From positions 1-23,234 of the forward strand of contig JBFMAE010000001.1 of assembly GCA_040756085.1 (NCBI GenBank): DNA of 23,234 nt, written 5' to 3'. Source of the DNA: JBFMAE01 sp040756085. GTDB lineage: Bacteria > Desulfobacterota > BSN033 > UBA1163. The position numbers were made by a program, and so were the translations under genes. The notes below the pieces were generated by a model. It made no database searches. It was not told the DNA's origin and saw only the letters and a program-made list of their open reading frames with translations. Positions 1 through 7,704 of this stretch are shown here, in pieces. Within the stretch, counting starts at the first letter, position 1; the number at the start of each line of letters is the position of its first letter.

Positions 1-124
1 CCATCGAGCTTTACTCCAATCCTCGTGAGGTAATACCACCGACCGGAGAGCCGGATGCGGGAGATCCGCACGTCCGGTTCGGAGGGAGGGGTGACGCAAA
101 CCAATGCGTTATCCCTACCCCTAT
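1..124 (+). mobile_element. Group II intron, 3' end (domains V and VI)
   Basis: Only the tail of the intron is in the window; any reverse-transcriptase gene would lie upstream of base 1. Domain V is at about 48-80: the strand GAGCCGGA pairs with TCCGGTTC, the catalytic AGC triad falls at 49-51, and an inner GCGG/CCGC stem closes a small purine-rich loop. Domain VI is at about 84-122: AGGG, AGGGGT and GACGCA pair with TGCGTT, ATCCCT and CCCT. The only notable bulge is A117-C118, and A117 lies seven bases before the proposed 3' end at A123-T124, where the branch-point adenosine of group II introns is expected. The terminal AT fits the usual AY intron end. The exact boundary is inferred. Confidence 0.85.
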
Positions 125-140
125 ATTGTTTCTGAACTGG

Positions 141-160
141 ATTCCCACTTTCATGGGAAT
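141..160. repeat. Short palindrome, REP-like
   Basis: A perfect 7-bp inverted repeat, ATTCCCA and TGGGAAT, surrounds a 6-base loop and is followed by GACGA. It resembles the dispersed 'GATTCCC...GGGAATGACG' palindromes common between genes in many proteobacterial genomes. It sits 16 bases after the intron end, so it may be part of the intron's target region. No second copy is seen in this window. Confidence 0.5.
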
Positions 161-248
161 GACGACTTCGGAGTTAGAATCGCCACACTCGTTCTAAATG
201 TGATTTTAATTATTGTCGTGGTGTTTCTTTGAAGGTATATTAGCCCTA

Positions 249-1604
249 ATGCAAGTAAAACATCGGAAACGGTTTTGGATAATTCTCTTCCCTATCCTAT
301 TGATCCTGACAGGGTCGTTTAGAAGCTTCGGTGCTCAGCACCCCTGTTGTCCAGAAGACCCGGAACTTTCCTACTTTCTAACTCCGCGAGCCTCACAGAA
401 GAATCAATATCTGGTTCGATATGAAACTTTTCTATCATCCGCGTTAGGGAAGGAGAAAGGGTTTTTCGTCGTCTTGCCGGAGGATTTCTATCAAAATCCG
501 AAGACAAAATACCCTGTCCTCTTCCTTCTCCATGGATATAACTTCCACCGGACAGGGCTCTGGTGGAAGATCCAGTCCCCGGAAAAAGCTCAAAAGATCT
601 TGTGTGAAGTCAAGGAAGAAGAATATCACTGGCTGCTCCATGAAGACATTGCGATTGTCGCCTATGCGATGATGGATTCGAAGAATTGGACTTATGGAGA
701 TCTGGAGAAATCCCTGGAGATGCGTTTTCAGGAACTTTCGCAATATGGCGGTCTTTTGAAAGGAGACTATACCCCGAAGGAGATTGCTCATTCGATCGTT
801 TTTCATAATCTTCACCCCAGGGGAAATGTGACCGATCCCTTTCGTCATATACAGAAAATGATCATTGTCCTTCCTGACGGGGACAATGGATTTTATACCG
901 ATGAGAATGAGGGGAGGGCACTTTTCCCTGAGACAAAGAACCAGAAGGCTTGTGACAGTTACAATCCGGGAGAAGCGATGAACTATTCTATCTTTCCTTT
1001 CTTCTTTATGAAGCCGGGGGCCTTGGGCAAACATGAATCCTATTTTCTTGAATTAATTCAATATATCGATTCTAATTCCCCATACAGGGGTAGGGTTCTC
1101 CCGAAAAGAGGCGTGGGAGGTATTTCCATAGGTGGATTCGGAGCGATGAAACTGAGTCTGAAATATCCCCATCTTTTCCATTCCGTTAGCAGCCAGAGCG
1201 GACTTCTTGACATGATGCTTCTCAAAAACAAGTGGATGCTCAAGATGATTCTCCCTGAATTTTTAGAGGTATTTGGTCGTCTGGAGCCTAAAAAACTTCC
1301 ATCAGGTTCTTCTCTCGACTTGAAATATATCGATGCTAATAACCCTCTGACACTGATGAAAAAGAAGGGAGCCAGACAGTTACCCCACTGGATTTATTTT
1401 GATTATGGTGAGAAGGAAAGGATGGAGAGTATTACAGAAGGAAATAAAAATTTTGAGAAATTGTTAGGGGAGGGGAGCCATCAGATTCCTATTCAACCTT
1501 TTAATGGGAACTCTGGACACAACTACCAATTCTGGCGCAGCCGGTCAGGCAATATCCTCAAACACCATTCTGATATGTTTCAAAAAGATTTCATCAAACA
1601 ATGA
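249..1604 (+). CDS. Secreted esterase (esterase D / antigen 85-type alpha/beta hydrolase)
   Basis: A serine hydrolase of the putative-esterase family (PF00756 type), 451 residues, probably acting on an ester outside the cytoplasm. The start ATG at 249 gives a classic signal peptide: a basic MQVKHRKR head, a hydrophobic stretch, and likely cleavage after SFGA near residue 30. The upstream in-frame TTG at 213 would bury this signal, and GAAGG at 231-235 is a plausible ribosome site for 249. The nucleophile elbow GGISIGG puts the catalytic serine at about residue 293. Candidate partners are Asp385 (YFDYGEKE) and His424 (NSGHNYQFW). The segment FLLHGYN near residue 95 is the usual oxyanion-side strand. 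It is longer than typical esterase D proteins, with an insertion of about 150 residues between HGYN and the serine. The substrate is unknown. It stands alone, 136 bp before the next gene. Confidence 0.8.
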   Translation: MQVKHRKRFWIILFPILLILTGSFRSFGAQHPCCPEDPELSYFLTPRASQKNQYLVRYETFLSSALGKEKGFFVVLPEDFYQNPKTKYPVLFLLHGYNFHRTGLWWKIQSPEKAQKILCEVKEEEYHWLLHEDIAIVAYAMMDSKNWTYGDLEKSLEMRFQELSQYGGLLKGDYTPKEIAHSIVFHNLHPRGNVTDPFRHIQKMIIVLPDGDNGFYTDENEGRALFPETKNQKACDSYNPGEAMNYSIFPFFFMKPGALGKHESYFLELIQYIDSNSPYRGRVLPKRGVGGISIGGFGAMKLSLKYPHLFHSVSSQSGLLDMMLLKNKWMLKMILPEFLEVFGRLEPKKLPSGSSLDLKYIDANNPLTLMKKKGARQLPHWIYFDYGEKERMESITEGNKNFEKLLGEGSHQIPIQPFNGNSGHNYQFWRSRSGNILKHHSDMFQKDFIKQ

Positions 1605-1740
1605 AGGATTTAATTCTTTCCCTCCCCTTTTTATTAAATTGCCCCAATCAACCGGATATGGATCTTTCAGAAATTTTGAATATTTTCTCAACCTCTCCGT
1701 CTAAATAGATAAAAAAATAGAGCATGGAGGGTTGATTTAA

Positions 1741-3648
1741 ATGGAAAGATCGAAATTAATTGTTTTTATTCCTGTTTTTATATTTTTGATCTCTTTCTCC
1801 ACTATTTCCTATGCTTCAACAGAACCGGAATTAGGAGAAGGCCGGATCAGCCTCATTCAGGGCCAGGTCCTCATCCAGACAAAGGACGGAGAAGAATGGA
1901 CAGAGGCCTCAGTCAATTTCCCCATCATGGAGGGAGACCGTATCCTGACAGAGCGGGATGGAAGAGTAGAGCTTCAATTTAGAAATGGGACTTATGTTAG
2001 GGTTGGGGAAGAGTCACAGGTCGATATCATAGCCCTCTATTTCGATCGGGGAAAGGAAATGATTCACCTTCATCAATTGGAGGGAAAGGTTTATGTGAAT
2101 CATCGGCCAACCATGAGAGAAAATTCCACAATCCATATCGATCTTTCTTATGGGGTTCTTACAGCTTACGGGCCGTCAAGGTTTAGGATAGACCTTTCTC
2201 CCTCTGAAGCAAAAATTTCTGTTTTTGAAGGTTCTGTTGAAGTGAATAGAGATGGGAGACCCATGCCTTTGGCTCGAGGAAGAATGCTCATCCTTACCGA
2301 ACGGGGATATACCGAGATGGGGCAACTTTATGGACAAGATGAATGGGATCGGTGGAATGAAGCAAGAGATAGCGAACTTGACCGAAGACGATATGCCCAA
2401 AGTTATCTTCCTCCTGAATTGGAACCATGGGGAATCGAAATGGAAACCAATGGGCGATGGATCTACACTCCGGAGTATCAATATGTTTGGATTCCGAGAG
2501 TAGTTATCGGATGGGTCCCTTTCCGGCATGGTTACTGGACATGGAGAAGAGGAATTTACTGTTGGGTGCCCTATGAGCCATGGGGATGGGTTCCCTTTCA
2601 TTATGGAAGATGGGTTTACATCCACGTCCATGGATGGGTATGGGTGCCACCTTTTCCACGCGCTGTTTTTTGGCACCCCGGTGCAGTGGGATGGTATATC
2701 GGTCCGAGATATATTTCATGGGTTCCCCTGGCCCCAGGTGAAATTTATTATGGCCACCGTTACTATGGACCTCACAGCGTGAACATCACCCGTGTGAAAA
2801 TCAATATTCAGAAGAATGTCTATGTCAATGCCCGAGTCAAGGATGCAGTGGTCACCGTCCATAAAGACTCTATCTTCAAGCGAAATCCTGTAAGCGTGAC
2901 ACAGGGGGAGAACCCATTTCTCCGTCCTGTCAAGGTATCAGGACCACCTACAGAAAAGCCTTTCATTCCTGATAAACTTAAAAAACCATCTCGCCCCATT
3001 AAAGAAATTCATGAAAAGATTCAACCGGAAAGAAGAGTTTTACCAAGAGGGCAGACGAGAATTACTCCTTCTGTGGAGAATGATTCCAAGGTTTCTGAAC
3101 CGAAACGTTTCAATGACCGTTCTGAGAAGAATGCTCCCAGCGAATCAATTCGAAACAGGGATCAAAGCATAGAAAGGCCCAATCGGCCACCTGATTCTTT
3201 TCCAGAGAGAGTAGAGAAAACGAACTCATCCCCCATTCCAATGAGAGAAAGAGTGAGGGTTGAAAGTCCCAGTCCAGTTAAGAGAGATTCAAAAGAGGTC
3301 GCTCCAAAAGATTCCGCTCGGGTTCGTTCTGGAAAACCAGAACAACCTGATTCTTTTCATGAAAATGTTAGGAGGAATTTAACCCCATCCCCAATGAGAG
3401 AGGGTGTAAGAGTTAAGAGCCCTCCTCCTATGCGAGAAGGCGGTAAAAATATAGGTATCCCAATCCATCCCCAAAATCAAGTCCAAACTCTCACCCACCC
3501 TCGGAAGGAAAAAGCCTCTGCCGGGATGCAATCCGCACAGGAGGGAAGATCGTTTCCGGATGCTGATTCAAGAGGGCAGGCAATTCAGCAGCACCGTGGG
3601 ACAAGCGGAAGGATCTTTGAGGAATTCCCAGGGAGGCGTCTCCGTTAA
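1741..3648 (+). CDS. FecR-domain, DUF6600-like Trp-rich exported protein with disordered tail
   Basis: A 635-residue exported protein of unknown function. The start ATG at 1741 follows GGAGG at about 1725. Residues 1-27 form a signal peptide, with likely cleavage near SYAS. Residues about 35-150 are a FecR-like beta domain, recognisable from GRISLIQGQVLIQ, the MEGDRILTERDGRVELQF segment and VRVGEESQ. Residues about 235-345 are extremely rich in Trp, Tyr and Pro, with repeated W(V/I)P motifs such as YVWIP, GWVPF, CWVPY, GWVPF, VWVPP and SWVPL, as in DUF6600 proteins. From about residue 400 the chain is basic, Pro/Ser/Arg-rich and probably disordered. It contains an imperfect duplication of about 52 codons. 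It has no visible catalytic motif. A role in the envelope or extracellular matrix is only a guess. Its stop codon lies 3 bp from the stop of the convergent cytochrome gene. Confidence 0.8.
   Translation: MERSKLIVFIPVFIFLISFSTISYASTEPELGEGRISLIQGQVLIQTKDGEEWTEASVNFPIMEGDRILTERDGRVELQFRNGTYVRVGEESQVDIIALYFDRGKEMIHLHQLEGKVYVNHRPTMRENSTIHIDLSYGVLTAYGPSRFRIDLSPSEAKISVFEGSVEVNRDGRPMPLARGRMLILTERGYTEMGQLYGQDEWDRWNEARDSELDRRRYAQSYLPPELEPWGIEMETNGRWIYTPEYQYVWIPRVVIGWVPFRHGYWTWRRGIYCWVPYEPWGWVPFHYGRWVYIHVHGWVWVPPFPRAVFWHPGAVGWYIGPRYISWVPLAPGEIYYGHRYYGPHSVNITRVKINIQKNVYVNARVKDAVVTVHKDSIFKRNPVSVTQGENPFLRPVKVSGPPTEKPFIPDKLKKPSRPIKEIHEKIQPERRVLPRGQTRITPSVENDSKVSEPKRFNDRSEKNAPSESIRNRDQSIERPNRPPDSFPERVEKTNSSPIPMRERVRVESPSPVKRDSKEVAPKDSARVRSGKPEQPDSFHENVRRNLTPSPMREGVRVKSPPPMREGGKNIGIPIHPQNQVQTLTHPRKEKASAGMQSAQEGRSFPDADSRGQAIQQHRGTSGRIFEEFPGRRLR
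3190..3445 (+). repeat. Imperfect in-frame tandem duplication (about 155 bp unit) in the FecR-protein tail
   Basis: Two copies of the pattern PDSF...PMRE(R/G)VRV(E/K)SP are encoded, with PDSF starting at 3190 and again at 3346 (156-bp offset) and PMRE at about 3238 and 3391 (153-bp offset). A third, shorter PPPMREGG follows at about 3424. The period of 51-52 codons keeps the frame. The DNA around each PMRE (CCCC, then CAATGAGAGA, then GGGT) resembles the dispersed intergenic 'CCCAATGAGAGAGGGTGAGGG' repeats seen in many genomes. Confidence 0.6.
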
Positions 3649-3651
3649 AAA

Positions 3652-5466
3652 TTACTGTTCCAGTAATAATCGGCTCAATTTCTCTTTATCGATTCCCAGA
3701 CGCTCCCAGGCTTCAATGTAGACCGGTTTTCCTTTCTCATCAAAGGGATCGATAAGAATCTTTCTCAAAAAGAAAGAGGTTTTTTTTGAATGGCAATCGA
3801 TGCATCCCCTCGACCCTATAACGTTTTCACCTGAGATCACATTGTGGCTAAGGGAGAAGTCAAGTGTCTCAACCTGCCCATATTTTATTTTTTCAACCTC
3901 TCCCCTGTAATCCAAATGATATAAGAACTCCCCTTTGATCAATACTGGATGTGCGGCCACAGGATTTCCAAATTTATCTTTCCCTTTGAGAGCCTTCAAA
4001 AAGGCTTTAATCTCTTCAGGGGAGTTGATCTCAGGGAATCTGTCCCCATCATCATCATTGAGGGAAGGTTTTTTTAACTCCCGTATCTTCCAGAGAGGAA
4101 TGGGTTTCACTACGTTCGTCTCTTCGATGAGATCCCCCCAATAGATGACAATCAAGGATTTTACTGGGACGATTTTTCCTTTAAATTCTCTAATAGTAGG
4201 ATACCAGAGATTTGGATTTATATTAGAAATCGATTTTTTGGGATCCAGAGGGTCATTAGATAGAAATTCTGAGGTCTCATAGATCATTGTCGAGCCAGTG
4301 GAGGCATGGTCATAGACAAGGTCGGCAGAAGCCGTCTGGAAGGGAATGTGGCAGGTCTGGCAGGCAATCCTTCTCATGTGGCGGGGAGAAAAAGGGTGTC
4401 TATATCTTGGGGCTCCCTTAAACTTACCCTTGTAGTGGCAGTCCTCACAGGAATACATGGTTCGATCGAGATCGTCCCGTACCGTCTCCTGTATCGTATC
4501 CCCCTTTGCAAAATTGTGATCCCTATCACTCGGATGGCAGGAGACACATTCCAGGCCTTTGGCCTTATGGACATCCGTTTCAGGGCTCCATTGACGGCCT
4601 CTTTTTTTGCCATCGGAGATGGCATGACAGAACCAGCAATTTTCATCAGGGGGTCTTTTGATGATCCGAAGGTGAAGATTTTCAATATCGGCCACCTCTT
4701 TTTTCGAGTAATCAACCTTCACTTCATTTGCCTTTGGATTTCCAAATTCATCCTGAGAGAATTCAACAGTCCCCCAGCCCGCCCCTACAGTAGGTCCATA
4801 TTTGAAGAATCCTCCTCTTAACGTGGCTCCCCGTTCTTTCCATTGATAACCTTTTAAATGACAAATTAGACAATCCGCCTCACTCACACCACTTTTGTCC
4901 CAAGGGGCACCATAGTTGGGATTGCCTGTGCTGAGGGGAGTATAATCCCCATCGAGAATAGGATCATTGCCTGAGACTTCGTAACCAAATTTTTTTGTCT
5001 CTTCATCGTAATAGAGGTTTCCTTTACGGTCATACTCCCCCCATCCCCCTCCTGGATGACAAACTCCGCAATACTGGACGAAAAAGAAAGAGGATTTATC
5101 AATTTCAGAGGAATGTTGATTAACCTTCTTAGCCAACTGGCTCGAATCTAAAGAGGCTATTCAGTGCTTTCCAAACATTCCGGGAGAGAGTTTCCAGGGA
5201 TATTTTTGATCGAAGGTATCACTGGTGACGATTTTTTTAGTTCCATTGGTTCGGCCTTGCTGGAAATGGTAACCATTGGTGATCCGATCATAATCGTGAC
5301 AAGCACCGCACGTCTTCTTGGGGCTGTAAGGAACTTTGCTATCGATAGTGATCTCACTTCCATCGAATCGTTTGAGGATAATCTTTTCATGGGTTGGGAT
5401 CTGAGAGGGAATGGAAGTTGGATAAAATATGAAAATGGCCCCAAAAAGTATTAAAAATCTTCTCAG
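3652..5466 (-). CDS. Octaheme cytochrome c with in-frame UGA (candidate selenoprotein or interrupted gene)
   Basis: An exported multiheme electron carrier of about 604 residues, read through the TGA at 5161-5163 (residue 102). The part before the TGA begins at CTG 5464-5466, nine bases after AGGAGG. It has a signal peptide (residues 1-22, MRRFLILFG...) and one heme site, CGACH at 53-57. The part after the TGA, in the same frame, has seven more CxxCH sites starting at residues 133, 199, 277, 307, 340, 369 and 555. That part alone has no signal peptide, no good ribosome site and no ATG. Its first candidate start, TTG at 5134-5136, lies in a hairpin. Cytochromes c need export for heme attachment, so the two parts make sense only as one protein. 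A SECIS-like hairpin follows the TGA, which suggests selenocysteine. A nonsense mutation or sequencing error is the alternative. No ATG, GTG or TTG start is in frame near the signal peptide, so CTG is the best call. The redox partner is unknown. Confidence 0.75.
5122..5158 (-). promoter_or_regulatory. SECIS-like hairpin directly after the in-frame UGA
   Basis: On the - strand, counting from the base after TGA, +3 to +11 (AGCCTCTTT) pairs with +31 to +39 (AAGAAGGTT), with one C/A mismatch and G-U wobbles. After an internal bulge, AGCC at +19 to +22 pairs with GGCT at +27 to +30, leaving the apical loop AGTT at +23 to +26. A small loop with G in its first two positions, roughly 16-37 bases after UGA, is the known bacterial SECIS pattern bound by SelB. 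I paired it by hand and did not compute folding energy. Confidence 0.55.
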
Positions 5467-5541
5467 ACAAGATCACCTCCTCAAAGGGATCTCCTGGTCC
5501 AGTCAAGATCCAAATCTGATTGCCTTCATTTTTGACACGAT

Positions 5542-5570
5542 AGTATATTCTAAATGAGAGCACAGCACAA
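5542..5570 (-). promoter_or_regulatory. Candidate promoter of the cytochrome gene
   Basis: On the - strand, TTGTGC (5565-5570) and TATACT (5542-5547) are separated by 17 bases, as in sigma-70-type promoters. The -10 box matches 5 of 6 consensus bases and the -35 box 3 of 6. The start codon lies about 75 bases downstream. Confidence 0.4.
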
Positions 5571-5800
5571 GGGATTGTTTCGCCTGGTGGAGGAATGAGG
5601 GGGTAATGCCTCCCTCATACGGGGCGAAATCCGCCGATCCGCCAGGTCGGTACGACTCGATTCCGAGAATGCCTCCGAAAATCCTATAAAGCGGATTGTG
5701 TAAAATTTTTTTTGGATAAGGGTAACTTCCATAAACATAGCGAAGTCCTTGGCCTGTTCGAGGCATTTTTGTGGTTTTAAGGACAAGCTGAGGGTGCCGC
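5571..5800. other. Intergenic stretch with no recognised gene
   Basis: This is part of the 513-bp gap between the divergent cytochrome and IclR genes. Short open frames exist on the - strand, but they lack ribosome sites and recognisable domains. I see no tRNA-like or riboswitch-like fold. It may hold decayed repeat sequence. Confidence 0.4.
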
Positions 5801-5834
5801 CCTGCCTTCGCCGAAGCGGCTACGCGCAGGCAGG
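5801..5834. repeat. GC-rich palindromic repeat unit
   Basis: CCTGCCT at 5801-5807 and AGGCAGG at 5828-5834 are perfect inverted arms. Between them lies a GC-rich core containing GCCG and CGGC around AAG. The reverse strand reads CCTGCCTGCGCGTAGCCGC followed by TTCGGCGAAGGCAGG, a form I recognise as a dispersed intergenic palindrome in many environmental bacterial genomes. There is only one copy here and no T-tract, so I do not call it a terminator. Confidence 0.5.
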
Positions 5835-5915
5835 TATAAGATTTTCTCTGACATCCCCGTCAGATCTTGGCAAGTTCGCACGGGAGAGTGAGGAATTAAG
5901 GGGGGAATTTTTTTC

Positions 5916-5943
5916 TTGACAAATTTTCGATTGGTGATACTAT
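5916..5943 (+). promoter_or_regulatory. Promoter of the IclR-led operon
   Basis: TTGACA at 5916-5921 is a perfect -35 box. It is followed after 16 bases by TACTAT (5938-5943), which matches the -10 consensus at 4 of 6 positions. Transcription would start near 5950, just before the operator palindrome and about 30 bases before the first start codon. Confidence 0.65.
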
Positions 5944-5958
5944 CAATTAATGAAATAT

Positions 5959-5977
5959 AGTTCCATTTAATGGAACT
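5959..5977. promoter_or_regulatory. IclR-type operator palindrome
   Basis: AGTTCCATTTAATGGAACT is a perfect 9-bp inverted repeat around one central T. IclR-family operators commonly have this TTCCA...TGGAA form. It lies just after the predicted transcription start and ends two bases before the ATG of the IclR gene, so a bound dimer would block transcription. In the mRNA the same arms could also fold over the ribosome-binding region. Autoregulation by the adjacent gene product is the natural inference. Confidence 0.7.
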
Positions 5978-5979
5978 CC

Positions 5980-6804
5980 ATGACTGTGAAATTATCACCC
6001 AGAAGTTTTCGGAATACCTCTTTAGAGAGGGCCCTCCAGATACTGTGCAGCTTTACGTTCGAAAAGCGAGAGATGACCCTCGCCGAGTTGTCAAAAAATC
6101 TTAGCCTTCCCAAATCAACCACGTACAGGCTTGTGTCGACCTTGAGCGATTATGGTTTTCTAAAGAAGGATGGAACAACGAAATGCCATTCTTTAGGTTT
6201 GAAACTATTTGAACTCGGAGGCGTCGTATTCAATTCGTTCTCTCTCCGGAAGGTAGCCTCCCCCTATCTGAACCAATTGCAAGCGAAATTAGGTAAGACA
6301 ATTTTCTTGGGGATACTTCAGGATGATGAGCTCGTTTACATTGACAAAAAAGAGGATTCCAAGAACCCCATCCGATTCTCCTCCGAAATAGGAAGACATC
6401 GCCCACCTTTCTTTGGCATGTTGGGCCAGCTTCTCATGGCCTATTTGCCTGACCAAGAGGTCGATCGAATCTTGGAAAGGAACCCTTTAAGACCAATTAC
6501 GAAAAAGTCGATCACAGACAAGAGAGAATTCAAAAGAAGGCTTGCAAGTATTCGTGAACAAGGCTTCTTCGTTGACAAGGAAGAAGCATTGGATGGTATC
6601 ACGGGGATCGCCGCCTCCGTACGAGACTACAGTGGGAAGGTTGTGGGAGGTGTGGGGGTGGGTTTTATCTCCTCATCAGAGGATGGAGAAGGGGTAAAAA
6701 GCGTCATCAGGGAGGTCTGCAAGACAGCCAAGTTGATTTCCCAAGAACTCGGATATGTTGACAAAAAGAAGATGCGACCGAAATCAGAACGGAGGCCCAT
6801 GTGA
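5980..6804 (+). CDS. IclR-family transcriptional regulator
   Basis: A 274-residue DNA-binding regulator, the usual length for the family. The N-terminal winged helix-turn-helix covers about residues 10-75 (SLERALQILCSF, MTLAELSKNLSLPKSTTYRLVSTL, then YGFL). The C-terminal effector-binding domain covers about 80-255, including the typical KEEALDGITGIAASV segment and VGGVGVGF. It is the first gene of the long + strand operon and probably controls it from the palindrome just before its start codon. The ATG at 5980 has no strong ribosome site, as the operator occupies that position. IclR regulators often sense aromatic acids or small carboxylates, but the ligand here is unknown. It overlaps the next gene by four bases, which implies coupled translation. 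Confidence 0.9.
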   Translation: MTVKLSPRSFRNTSLERALQILCSFTFEKREMTLAELSKNLSLPKSTTYRLVSTLSDYGFLKKDGTTKCHSLGLKLFELGGVVFNSFSLRKVASPYLNQLQAKLGKTIFLGILQDDELVYIDKKEDSKNPIRFSSEIGRHRPPFFGMLGQLLMAYLPDQEVDRILERNPLRPITKKSITDKREFKRRLASIREQGFFVDKEEALDGITGIAASVRDYSGKVVGGVGVGFISSSEDGEGVKSVIREVCKTAKLISQELGYVDKKKMRPKSERRPM

Positions 6805-7580
6805 ACGGAGAAGCTCTCCTCTACCAGAGAGAAGGACCTGTCGCCTGCATAACGATCAACAGAGAAAACGCCCTCAACGCCTTGAATAGTGGTATTTTAA
6901 GAAGGCTTGACGATATATTTTCAGAGTTGGAGCACAAGGAGGAAGTTATCGTTGTGGTGATCACGGGAGCGGGCCAAAAAGCCTTTGTCGCAGGGGCTGA
7001 TGTGAAAGAGATAAAAGAGGCGGGCGACAAGAGGACCGAACTCATCAGCAAAGGCCAAGAAATTTTTTCCAAAATCAGAAATTCAAGTAAGGTGGTGATT
7101 GCAGCTGTCAATGGGTACGCCCTGGGTGGGGGATGTGAATTGGCTCTGGCCTGTGATATTCGAATTGCATCGGAAAATGCAAGGTTTGGTTTCCCTGAGG
7201 TGAAATTGGGGCTCATGCCTGGCTATGGCGGTACTCAGTTACTTCCGAGACTGACAGGACTGGGAAGGGCCCGATATGTGATCTTTTCAGGAGAGATGCT
7301 CACGGCTGCCGAGGCCTATCAGTTTGGGTTGGTGGAGAAGGTTTGTAGGAGTGAAACTCTTATGGAGGAAGTAAATGCCCTTACGAAGAAAATTGCTGCC
7401 AATGGCCCTTTCGCTGTGAAAGCCTGTAAAAGAGCTATAAACAGAGGGACGGACCTCCCCCTTGATAAGGCTCTTAAGATCGAGCTTGAAGAGTATGATA
7501 AAGTTGCTCATTCAAAGGATGCGGAGGAGGGAATCGCAGCCTTTTTGGAAAAAAGAAGGCCAAGTTTTAATGGGAAATAA
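6801..7580 (+). CDS. Enoyl-CoA hydratase / crotonase-family protein
   Basis: A 259-residue crotonase, full length for the family, predicted to hydrate an enoyl-CoA thioester or to catalyse a related crotonase reaction in the cytoplasm. The start GTG at 6801 has GGAGG five bases upstream and overlaps the IclR stop. Oxyanion-hole segments are visible as AGADVKE (about residues 66-72) and ALGGGCEL. Both catalytic glutamates of classical enoyl-CoA hydratases are present: Glu113 in GGGCEL and Glu133 in FPEVKLGLMPG, 20 residues apart as in the rat enzyme. The C-terminal segment EGIAAFLEKRRPSF is typical. Its place in a catabolic operon points to a beta-oxidation-like step on a CoA-bound intermediate. 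The true substrate cannot be read from the sequence. Confidence 0.9.
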   Translation: MNGEALLYQREGPVACITINRENALNALNSGILRRLDDIFSELEHKEEVIVVVITGAGQKAFVAGADVKEIKEAGDKRTELISKGQEIFSKIRNSSKVVIAAVNGYALGGGCELALACDIRIASENARFGFPEVKLGLMPGYGGTQLLPRLTGLGRARYVIFSGEMLTAAEAYQFGLVEKVCRSETLMEEVNALTKKIAANGPFAVKACKRAINRGTDLPLDKALKIELEEYDKVAHSKDAEEGIAAFLEKRRPSFNGK

Positions 7581-7704
7581 TTTTAACCTCTCTCAGATTG
7601 CTAAGGCAAAAGTAAAACCATTTCGATCATGGGAAGGGAGTATTTTTGGGAGCAAATCGGTTCTACAAAATTTAGAGCCAAAATCAAAATAGGAGGTGGG
7701 AAAA

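Noticed and set aside
444..1034. 196-codon - strand open frame opposite the esterase
   Set aside because: The + strand frame has a signal peptide and catalytic motifs; the antisense frame shows none.
3649..3651. Terminator between the convergent FecR-protein and cytochrome genes
   Set aside because: The stop codons are 3 bp apart and no hairpin with a T-tract is seen on either side.
4306..4821. 171-codon + strand open frame opposite the cytochrome
   Set aside because: It is antisense to a clear multiheme protein, with no recognisable domain or ribosome site.
5134..5136. TTG as the start of an independent 494-residue cytochrome
   Set aside because: There is no ribosome site or signal peptide, the codon sits in a hairpin, and the frame is continuous with the upstream signal peptide and heme 1 except for one TGA.
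5503..5786. Short - strand open frames in the cytochrome/IclR gap
   Set aside because: No ribosome site, no recognisable domain, and overlap with promoter and repeat-like sequence.
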